From positions 1 through 6,083 of the forward strand of contig JBECKQ010000096.1 in NCBI GenBank assembly GCA_040235375.1: a DNA stretch of 6,083 nt. Reading direction: 5' to 3'. This stretch comes from JBECKQ01 sp040235375. Lineage in GTDB: Bacteria; Planctomycetota; Phycisphaerae; UBA1845. Made by a program: the position numbers and the translations under genes. Numbering within the stretch: position 1 is the first letter of the stretch; every line of letters begins with the position of its first letter. The notes under the pieces were generated by a model, which did not search any database, was not told the DNA's origin, and saw nothing but the letters and a program-made list of their open reading frames with translations. Positions 1-5,489 of this stretch are shown here, piece after piece.

Positions 1-907
1 AGACCTGCGTCGGCTCGAGGTCCGGCCCGAGAAACTGGCGGGCGGCCATGCCCGGCAGGAACATGAGCACGGGCGTGACAATCTGGAGCACGACAACGAG
101 CCAGCCGAGCTTGCGCCCCTCGCGTTCATTGGGCACGCAGCAGAAGCGCTGGATGAGCTGCCAGTGCACACTGCTCATGGCAATCGCGTAGAGCACGACC
201 ATCGATGCCAGATACGGCCAGCCGTATTCCGCATTGACAAGATGGAATGAGCCCGGTGCGGCATGCTGCACGAACTCGCCGATGCCCCCCGTCCGCACCA
301 TCGCCAGCACGAACAGTATCAGCACCGCGGCGCCCATCACGACGAACTGCACGAAATCCGTGACCACAACCGCCCACAGGCCGCCCATAAACGTATACGC
401 AAGCATGATCAGCCCGGCCCAGAGCATGCTCTGCTTCAGACCGAACCCGAGGCTCACGGAGAGGAATATCCCCGTCGTCACGAGTTTCAGGGCGTCGTCG
501 ATGATCTTGACGGGTATGCCGTGCCACGCGCACAGTTGGCGCATCGCCGGGTTGTAGCGCGCCTCGAGGTATTCGATGGGGCTGTCGATGCGCGCCCGGC
601 GCCATCGCTTGGCGAAGACGAGCGCGCAGAGGAGTGTCCCGGGGATGTACGCCCAGAACATGGTGATGCCCACCCAGCCATACTTGTACGCCAGGGACGA
701 GTTCACCACGAAGCCGAATACGCTGAACGAGCTCATGTAGAACGATGCGCCGCTCAGCCACCACGGTATCCTGCTCGCCCCGGAGAAGTAGTCCTTCATC
801 CGTCGCATCAGCCGGTAGAAGTACGCGCCGATAACGATCATCACGAGGAAGTACCCCACGATGACGACGTGATCGGCGGCCGTCAGCTGTCCGGCAGATG
901 CGAACAT
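1..907 (-). CDS. Sodium:solute symporter (SSS family), partial, C-terminus beyond the left edge
   Basis: This is the N-terminal 302 codons of an inner-membrane Na+-coupled transporter that imports a small solute, probably a sugar or sugar derivative. The frame opens at an ATG (905-907) and stays open to base 1. The protein starts MFASAGQLTAADHVVIVGYF, and its first membrane segment covers about residues 13-31. The SSS hallmark DYFSGASRIPWWLSG lies at 39-53, followed by the broken first-core helix SFYMSSFSVFG (55-65). The loop-helix motif GGLWAVVVTDFVQFVV lies at 175-190, and HWQLIQRFCCVPNEREG near 255 is the usual SSS W..IQR element. The Na+-site helix carrying the MST motif would lie just past the window edge, so roughly 60% of a typical 500-residue protein is seen. 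The start is 6 bases after the stop of the ROK regulator gene, which implies one message and points to control of this transporter by that regulator. It is clearly divergent from the second SSS gene here, so this is not a recent tandem copy. The substrate is unknown. Confidence 0.93.
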   Translation of the reverse strand, partial: MFASAGQLTAADHVVIVGYFLVMIVIGAYFYRLMRRMKDYFSGASRIPWWLSGASFYMSSFSVFGFVVNSSLAYKYGWVGITMFWAYIPGTLLCALVFAKRWRRARIDSPIEYLEARYNPAMRQLCAWHGIPVKIIDDALKLVTTGIFLSVSLGFGLKQSMLWAGLIMLAYTFMGGLWAVVVTDFVQFVVMGAAVLILFVLAMVRTGGIGEFVQHAAPGSFHLVNAEYGWPYLASMVVLYAIAMSSVHWQLIQRFCCVPNEREGRKLGWLVVVLQIVTPVLMFLPGMAARQFLGPDLEPTQV

Positions 908-913
908 GGCTCT

Positions 914-2077
914 CTAGGATCCTCCCACTCGCGGCATGCGAAACACCCGACGCAGTGCCGGCACGACCGCTCCGCGCATCATGGCGAGCTCTCCCAGCGC
1001 CGAGGCCACCACGACGGTCCGCCCCACGATCTTCCGCAGGCGGTCCTCGCGCACCACGTCGTCCAGCCGGCGCAGTACGAGATCGCGCAGATACGGATAG
1101 TCCGAATCCACGACGACCATCGCCGGGTCGAGAAAGTTGATCGCGTCCAGCACATGCGCCCCGATCTCGTCGGCGGCCTGACGCATCGCAGCGACGGCGG
1201 AACGCTGGCCGTTGCGCAAGACAGCCGCAAACGCCGCCGTATCCGGCGGTACATTGCCGTTCGCCTCGCGCGTGTTCATCCGCGGATGTTCGACGAGTGT
1301 GGTGATTTCGCCGGCGGCTCCGAACTCCCCGTGGTACGGTTCGCCGTTGATGATGATGCCGCTACCGAGACGGATGACCTGGCCCGATCGACCTCCCGGA
1401 TGCTCAACCACGTCAAAACGAATAAACACGTAGATCAGGCTGCGGATGTCCCGGGCAGCGCCGAAATAGTGCTCAGCCATGCTCGCCGCCACTGAGTTGT
1501 TGACAACGTCCGTCCTGAGTTTCCAGCGCGCCTCCGCCAGCCGCGCGAACGGCACTTCGTGCCAGTCGAATGGGCGGCTCCAGCGCACGATCGCATGTTC
1601 GGCGTCAACGAGCCCAGGCAGGGCCACGCCCACGCCGTCCAACTCGGACCACGTCATCCCGGCCTCGTCCAGCAGCGCAGAACCGATGGTGTGCAGTTCG
1701 TCCAGGGCTCGTTCCGGACCGACCGGCTGGTGCGGCGTCGAGCGCGCCGACACAATCGTGCCGTCAAGACGGCAAAGCCCCCCGCGGATGGCCGTCGCAC
1801 CGAGTTCGAAACCCATCACCCGTGGCCGACGCCGCGAGAGCGCCACGAGGCGCGGCGGCCGTCCAGTTCCCGTGTCCGTCTCGCCGTTGCCGACCTCTTC
1901 GACAAGGTCAGCGCGGATTAGCTGTTGAATGACTGCTGAAACCGTTGGTGGCCGGATGGAGGTGATTTTCGCGAGATCGGCCCGTGAGACCCGTCCGAGC
2001 CGACGGATGTGGTCGAGGATAAGCTGCCGATTGACCGCTCGAACCAGCGGCGGCGTTCCCGTGACGTGGGCATTCAT
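914..2077 (-). CDS. ROK-family transcriptional regulator (winged HTH plus degenerate ROK domain)
   Basis: Predicted cytoplasmic DNA-binding regulator that senses a sugar or sugar phosphate. From the ATG at 2075-2077 it has 387 residues, normal for ROK repressors such as Mlc, NagC and XylR. Residues 16-63 form a MarR-like winged helix-turn-helix with a recognition helix near PPTVSAVIQQLI (43-54), followed by the wing-linker motif GRPPRLVAL (72-80). The ROK fold then begins with FELGATAIRGGL (90-101), where Glu replaces the usual Asp of the phosphate-1 loop. GVGVALPGLVD (148-158) and GEFGAAGEI (250-258) are also present. The usual ENDAN catalytic segment reads VNNSV (192-196), so Asn stands where the catalytic Asp is expected. 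The phosphate-2 region carries an insertion of about 15 residues (about 220-236), and the Cys-rich zinc motif is missing. Sugar phosphorylation is therefore unlikely, while ligand sensing remains possible. An in-frame TTG at 2086 is an alternative start, but it lies inside the predicted -10 box. The downstream symporter is the likely target, together with the gene's own promoter. Confidence 0.93.
   Translation of the reverse strand: MNAHVTGTPPLVRAVNRQLILDHIRRLGRVSRADLAKITSIRPPTVSAVIQQLIRADLVEEVGNGETDTGTGRPPRLVALSRRRPRVMGFELGATAIRGGLCRLDGTIVSARSTPHQPVGPERALDELHTIGSALLDEAGMTWSELDGVGVALPGLVDAEHAIVRWSRPFDWHEVPFARLAEARWKLRTDVVNNSVAASMAEHYFGAARDIRSLIYVFIRFDVVEHPGGRSGQVIRLGSGIIINGEPYHGEFGAAGEITTLVEHPRMNTREANGNVPPDTAAFAAVLRNGQRSAVAAMRQAADEIGAHVLDAINFLDPAMVVVDSDYPYLRDLVLRRLDDVVREDRLRKIVGRTVVVASALGELAMMRGAVVPALRRVFRMPRVGGS
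920..926 (-). promoter_or_regulatory. Possible Shine-Dalgarno for the partial symporter
   Basis: Read on the minus strand, GGGAGGA lies inside the last codons of the ROK gene, 12 bases before the symporter ATG. It is the only good anti-16S match near any start in this window. The spacing is longer than the usual 5-9 bases, so it may be only a weak site; translational coupling with the ROK stop 6 bases upstream could compensate. Confidence 0.35.
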
Positions 2078-2085
2078 ATGCGGCA

Positions 2086-2115
2086 ATATTAATTAATAGT
2101 CCAACATAAAGTCAA
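2086..2115 (-). promoter_or_regulatory. Predicted sigma-70-type promoter for the ROK-symporter unit
   Basis: On the minus strand, TTGACT (2115-2110, 5 of 6 matches to the -35 consensus) is followed after 18 bases by TAATAT (2091-2086, 4 of 6 matches to the -10). The region is strongly AT-rich against a GC-rich background. The predicted start of transcription is near 2079-2077, that is, at or within two bases of the chosen ATG. There is no Shine-Dalgarno upstream of that ATG. An alternative pair, TTGCGC (2121-2116) with TATTAA (2098-2093) and a 17-base spacer, matches less well and would start transcription a few bases earlier. Confidence 0.5.
2087..2098. promoter_or_regulatory. Perfect 12-bp palindrome, candidate operator of the ROK regulator
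   Basis: TATTAATTAATA is its own reverse complement and overlaps five of the six bases of the predicted -10 box of the ROK gene. A dimeric protein bound here would block RNA polymerase. ROK repressors of the Mlc/NagC/XylR type bind AT-rich inverted repeats and commonly repress their own gene. The assignment to this ROK protein is inferred from position only. I saw no second copy in the window. Confidence 0.45.
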
Positions 2116-2144
2116 GCGCAAGGAGACGCAAGTGATCCTCAATT

Positions 2145-2169
2145 TAACTCTTTGCACATAAATAAGTTA
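2145..2169. repeat. Short imperfect inverted repeat in the lipoprotein-ROK intergenic region
   Basis: TAACT (2145-2149) and AGTTA (2165-2169) are complementary arms around a 15-base AT-rich centre. This lies upstream of the predicted ROK promoter and could be a protein-binding site or nothing at all. The remaining sequence between the two genes (2078-2280, about 200 bases) holds no ORF or RNA gene that I can support. Confidence 0.2.
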
Positions 2170-2238
2170 CGCGAGGACAGCAGACCTTGTCGACCGAATT
2201 CTGCAACGTCCGAACCAACGTCATGCGCTCACCCCCTC

Positions 2239-2277
2239 CCCCGTCGGCACCGGCCCAACGAGGGCAGAATCACGGGG
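2239..2277 (-). terminator. Weak nested hairpin after the lipoprotein gene, possible terminator
   Basis: CCCCGT (2239-2244) pairs with ACGGGG (2272-2277), and within the loop GCCC (2253-2256) pairs with GGGC (2262-2265). The structure starts 4 bases after the lipoprotein TGA. No run of T follows on the minus strand, so it is not a standard intrinsic terminator. It may be a Rho-assisted site, an mRNA 3'-end stabiliser or chance pairing in GC-rich DNA. Confidence 0.25.
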
Positions 2278-2280
2278 CTA

Positions 2281-3555
2281 TCAGAATCGACCACAGGCAA
2301 TCGCGAAGGTGATGTCTGTCGTGGGCAGCGGCGCGATGACTTCCCTGTCGAAGCCGGCCCCATTCCAGCGATATCGGCGCAATTCCCCTTGCTCATCGGA
2401 GGCGACGAACAGGTCATCGTGCCCCGTTCCGGCAAGATCGCAGATCAGGGCGGCATGCTCATACCCTGACGACTGGTGATCGATAGAGGTCAACGTCCAA
2501 TCGCCGTCGTCACCGCGGCGCAGCCACCAGACGCCGGAGCGCATCCCCGTCGCCACCACGTCCGCTTTGCCGTCGTGATCCAGGTCTCCAGTGACGAGCA
2601 CGCGACACTGCGTATCGGGTAGCGTCGCAATGGTGCGATCGTGCCAGCCGGACGACGACCAGCGATACTCCCTGATCTCGACCGGGCGCACGGTGACGAG
2701 CGAACGGCCGCGCATCTCCGTCTGGGCCTCGACGGCGGCCCAGAGCAAGGGATGTCCGCTGCCCTCCAGATCCGCTACCAGAATCTCCTTGGCATGGGTC
2801 TGCGGAAACGCAGCGATCACGCTGCGCGCGAAGCGTTCGCCGCTCCAGCGGTACATCACGATGCTGCCCGGCTGCGAGGCAAGCGTGGCTGAATTCGGCT
2901 TGGACGGCGTGGCGAAAATCTCATTGCGGCCGTCACCGTCCACGTCGCCGATCTCGATCTCGTGCACGAACGTGTTTGCGGACCGATCGATCTCCTCTGG
3001 CACCCATTCCTCGCCTCGCCGCTGCAGCACCGCCACCACGCCCTGATCGTGCGTCGCGACGACGATGTCCGGCTGGCCGTCGCCGGTTACATCGCCCACT
3101 TCAACGTCGCGAAGCCGATCCCACTTGCCGCCAAACGTCGGCTGCCAGAGCGTGTCAGCGATCCATCGATCATCCTGCCAGCGCCACAGCTTCAGGGCGG
3201 CGGCCGTACCGCTGATGGTCAGGATGCCCGGGCCTTTCGGATCGAGCGAGAAAGGCATCGCCTTATGAAATACGTTCGTGTCGGAATCTTCCACCACGGT
3301 CTCATGCCAGCCCGTGTCGGTTTTGCGCTCCAGGACAAGCTTCGCCGCGCCGGGTACCGCCTTGCGCCGCCCCAGCGCGTCCAGTTGGTAGCTGAACTGG
3401 GCCTTGGCAAGCAGCAACGTCGGAAACGGCCCGCCGACCAGGGCGTCGCGCCGCACTCTCGCCGGCGCGATATCTGTTGCCGCGTCTTCGGCAGGCTTGT
3501 CCTTGGAACACGCCGGAGACAGCAGGAGCCAGATGAACAAAACGGAGATGCGCAT
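2281..3555 (-). CDS. FG-GAP/VCBS repeat lipoprotein, predicted surface beta-propeller
   Basis: Predicted exported lipoprotein of 424 residues folding as an integrin-alpha-like beta-propeller, a class usually involved in binding or display rather than catalysis. From the chosen ATG (3553-3555) it begins MRISVLFIWLLLSPAC, a short signal peptide with a lipobox-like Cys16; Ser at -3 is atypical. Metal-binding loops recur as GDVTGDGQPDI (154-164), GDVDGDGRNEI (203-213), ADLEGSGHPLL (261-271), GDLDHDGKADV (323-333) and CDLAGTGHDDL (372-382), with a degenerate first copy near 103-114. Each blade also carries a repeated Arg-Trp strand motif such as MYRWSGERFARSVI. The frame stays open upstream to 3753, and ATG at 3618 is a possible earlier start. 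The codons between 3618 and 3555 end in G or C only 7 times in 20, unlike the gene body, and no signal peptide would start there, so I chose 3555. No Shine-Dalgarno is seen. The gene ends with tandem stops, TGA then TAG. Ligand unknown; the neighbours suggest a glycan. Confidence 0.88.
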   Translation of the reverse strand: MRISVLFIWLLLSPACSKDKPAEDAATDIAPARVRRDALVGGPFPTLLLAKAQFSYQLDALGRRKAVPGAAKLVLERKTDTGWHETVVEDSDTNVFHKAMPFSLDPKGPGILTISGTAAALKLWRWQDDRWIADTLWQPTFGGKWDRLRDVEVGDVTGDGQPDIVVATHDQGVVAVLQRRGEEWVPEEIDRSANTFVHEIEIGDVDGDGRNEIFATPSKPNSATLASQPGSIVMYRWSGERFARSVIAAFPQTHAKEILVADLEGSGHPLLWAAVEAQTEMRGRSLVTVRPVEIREYRWSSSGWHDRTIATLPDTQCRVLVTGDLDHDGKADVVATGMRSGVWWLRRGDDGDWTLTSIDHQSSGYEHAALICDLAGTGHDDLFVASDEQGELRRYRWNGAGFDREVIAPLPTTDITFAIACGRF

Positions 3556-3625
3556 TGCGCGGCGGCAAGCCAGCGAAAGATCGTCCGCAACACGAGCTCG
3601 AAATCGAAAATCTGTCATGACGCGC

Positions 3626-3654
3626 ATCGTATGACAGGTGGGGACCGCTGTCAG
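3626..3654 (-). promoter_or_regulatory. Predicted promoter of the FG-GAP lipoprotein gene
   Basis: On the minus strand, CTGACA (3654-3649, 5 of 6 matches to the -35) and TACGAT (3631-3626, 4 of 6 matches to the -10) are separated by exactly 17 bases. Transcription would begin near 3619, giving a leader of about 63 bases to the preferred ATG at 3555, or a leaderless message if ATG 3618 is used. This suggests that the lipoprotein can be expressed separately from the symporter gene upstream. Confidence 0.4.
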
Positions 3655-3655
3655 C

Positions 3656-3680
3656 ACGGCGGATCGTGGCATCACGCCGT
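3656..3680 (-). terminator. GC-rich hairpin at the end of the symporter gene
   Basis: ACGGCG (3656-3661) pairs with CGCCGT (3675-3680). Inside it GAT (3662-3664) pairs with ATC (3671-3673), leaving one bulged base and a 6-base loop. The stem overlaps the last base of the symporter TGA and ends next to the -35 box of the lipoprotein promoter. There is no T tract downstream, so a role in termination is uncertain. Confidence 0.25.
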
Positions 3681-5473
3681 CAGGCAATGAACGGGCTGGA
3701 TTTCTTCCGATAGCACGCCCACACAATGGCCGTGGCCGCAGCGCAAATCGCAAAGGCCAGCGCGGCCTGGCCGAATTCGAGCAACACGGCTTTTCCGACG
3801 GCGATCATCACCGCGTACAGCGCGACGGCGCTGCCCAGCCAGCCGCACAGCACCGTACGCAGTCCCCGCTCAGGGGTCACCTCGGGGCAGCGTCTGGCGA
3901 CGGGACCCCAGAACAACGTCGCCGGACGGACCTTGCGGAAGAAGGCGTCCAGCTGCGCGGCGCTGACCGGCTGCGTGAGCAACGTCACAGTGACCCAGCC
4001 GAACGCACAAACGCAAACGGTGATCACCACGCGCTCGGGAAGCGACAGGCCCCACTCGTACCGGGCATTAAGGAATGGCAGGGCGGTGTTGACCACCACG
4101 GACGCGATCATGGCGGAGATTTCACTCCAGGCATTGATCCGCCACCAGAACCATCGCAGGATCAGCACCAGGCCGATGCCCGCCTGCAGGTTGAACAACA
4201 CGACCACGGCCGACTCGATACTCGTCATGAAGTACGCGACCACGATGGCCAGGGCCGCGTACCCCAGCACCGCCCAACGTGAAACCGTCACGCATCGCGC
4301 CTCACTGGCCCCCGGAGCAATGAAACGCCGGTATATGTCGGCCACGAAGTAGGACGCATTCCAGTTGAGATGTGTGTCCACCGTCGACATGAATGCGGCC
4401 AGCAAAGACGCGACCAGTAATCCACGGATACCGACGGGCAGGATCGCCATCATCAACTTGGGGTACGTCGCCTCGGCATCGGCGGCGCCCGGGAAATAGA
4501 GCAACGCCACGAACGCGGTGATGATCCAGGGCCACGGACGCAATACGAAGTTCGCAATGCTGAACCACACGGCCGTAAGCACCGAATCCCGCTCCGTACG
4601 CGTGCTGAACATGCGCTGCGCGGCGAACTGTCCGCAGTCCGTCCACCAGTAGATGCCCAGGTAAACGGCGAAGAGGGAAATCGGCATCCACGGGGAGTGG
4701 GCCTCCGGAAAAAAACTGAACAGGTTCGAGGTGCGCTCCGGTCCGAAAGCCTCGAGCACCTTGAGTTTCAGCGCGGAGAGGCCGCCCACCGCATCCACCG
4801 CGTAGCCCGCGAAGAGGAAGGCCCCCACCATCGCGACGACAAACTGCACCAGGTCGGTCACCACGATGCCCCAGAAGCCGGACAGAACGGTGTACAGCGC
4901 GGCCACGCCAAACAGCGCAACGAGCACGATCCACTTCCACACGTCCACCGACCCGGGCGAAAGGCCCAGGGCACCTTCCAGGCTGCTCTGTACCGCGTCC
5001 ACCCACGCCGGCCGGGCAAGCGTGGCCGACACGATCTTCTGCATGGCCAGCATGACCCAGGCAAGCGTGCACGTGCTGAAAATGAGCGACATGTACAGAG
5101 CGCGAAAACCCCGCAGGAACGCCCCGGAGCGACCCGAGTAACGCAGCTCGATGAACTCTGCGTCCGTCATCAGCCCGGTCCGCCGCCACAGCCGGGCAAA
5201 GAACACCATCGCGAGCGACCAAGCAATGGCCTGGTTCCACCACAGCCAATTCCCGGCGATTCCCTTGCTCGCGATGACGCCCGTGACGAACAGCGGAGTA
5301 TCCGCCGCAAACGCAGTGGCTACCAGTGACGTGCCCGCGAGCCACCAGGGCAGATTGCGCCCGGCGACGAAGTATTCCGCGACGCTCCCGCTGGCGCGCT
5401 TGATGAAAACGAAGCCAATCAGGGTGACTACGAGGACATACGCGCCGATGATGGACCAGTCGATCCAGTGCAT
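3680..5473 (-). CDS. Sodium:solute symporter (SSS family), complete
   Basis: Inner-membrane secondary transporter of 597 residues, predicted to import a solute using the Na+ gradient with the LeuT-type fold shared by vSGLT. The first membrane segment (about 7-24) is followed by the family signature AEYFVAGRNLPWWLAG (32-47) and the broken core helix TSLVATAFAADTPLF (48-62). LYTVLSGFWGIVVTDLVQFV (193-212) is the characteristic SSS loop-helix. YWWTDCGQFAAQRMFST (275-291) matches the conserved W...QR element. LLAAFMSTVDTHLN (357-370) carries Ser363-Thr364 at the positions of the Na2-site residues of vSGLT, and ADIYRRF (378-384) ends that helix. Further hydrophobic segments give roughly 14-15 helices in all, and the protein ends in a short basic tail (YRKKSSPFIA). 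The length is slightly above the common 480-550 residues because of the extra C-terminal helices. The ATG follows the dockerin gene by 16 bases with no strong ribosome-binding site, so co-transcription is likely. Transport class is secure; substrate is not. Confidence 0.96.
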   Translation of the reverse strand: MHWIDWSIIGAYVLVVTLIGFVFIKRASGSVAEYFVAGRNLPWWLAGTSLVATAFAADTPLFVTGVIASKGIAGNWLWWNQAIAWSLAMVFFARLWRRTGLMTDAEFIELRYSGRSGAFLRGFRALYMSLIFSTCTLAWVMLAMQKIVSATLARPAWVDAVQSSLEGALGLSPGSVDVWKWIVLVALFGVAALYTVLSGFWGIVVTDLVQFVVAMVGAFLFAGYAVDAVGGLSALKLKVLEAFGPERTSNLFSFFPEAHSPWMPISLFAVYLGIYWWTDCGQFAAQRMFSTRTERDSVLTAVWFSIANFVLRPWPWIITAFVALLYFPGAADAEATYPKLMMAILPVGIRGLLVASLLAAFMSTVDTHLNWNASYFVADIYRRFIAPGASEARCVTVSRWAVLGYAALAIVVAYFMTSIESAVVVLFNLQAGIGLVLILRWFWWRINAWSEISAMIASVVVNTALPFLNARYEWGLSLPERVVITVCVCAFGWVTVTLLTQPVSAAQLDAFFRKVRPATLFWGPVARRCPEVTPERGLRTVLCGWLGSAVALYAVMIAVGKAVLLEFGQAALAFAICAAATAIVWACYRKKSSPFIA

Positions 5474-5489
5474 TGTTCCAGGCGGCGTG

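Noticed and set aside
126..764. Minus-strand open frame of 212 codons at the left edge
   Set aside because: It overlaps the partial symporter in another frame. The frame that is open to base 1 gives a convincing SSS protein; this one gives an Arg/His-rich sequence without motifs.
263..1495. Long plus-strand open frame (410 codons)
   Set aside because: It lies antisense across the symporter and ROK genes, both of which have clear family motifs. Its translation is low-complexity (His, Arg, Pro, Ala) with no domain, as expected for a shadow frame in GC-rich DNA.
2078..2086. TTG at 2086 as the start of the ROK gene
   Set aside because: It would add only three residues, lies within the predicted -10 box and has no Shine-Dalgarno; the ATG at 2077 is preferred.
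2204..2222. Direct repeat of CAACGTC at a 12-base interval
   Set aside because: Two 7-base copies only; likely chance, with no promoter or operator context.
2229..2290. Possible frameshift restoring a longer lipoprotein C-terminus
   Set aside because: A +1 reading after the stop gives a short acidic-then-basic stretch, not a DxDxDG loop, and the normal frame ends with tandem stops. A natural end is simpler.
2152..2469. Plus-strand frame starting in the intergenic region
   Set aside because: Most of it is antisense to the end of the lipoprotein gene. There is no Shine-Dalgarno and no recognisable motif.
3638..4352. Plus-strand frames of about 210 codons
   Set aside because: Both are antisense to the C-terminal half of the complete symporter and show no recognisable domain or ribosome-binding site.
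4302..5345. Minus-strand frame of 347 codons inside the complete symporter
   Set aside because: It is frame-shifted relative to the symporter and rich in Gly, Arg and His; the SSS motifs are all in the other frame.
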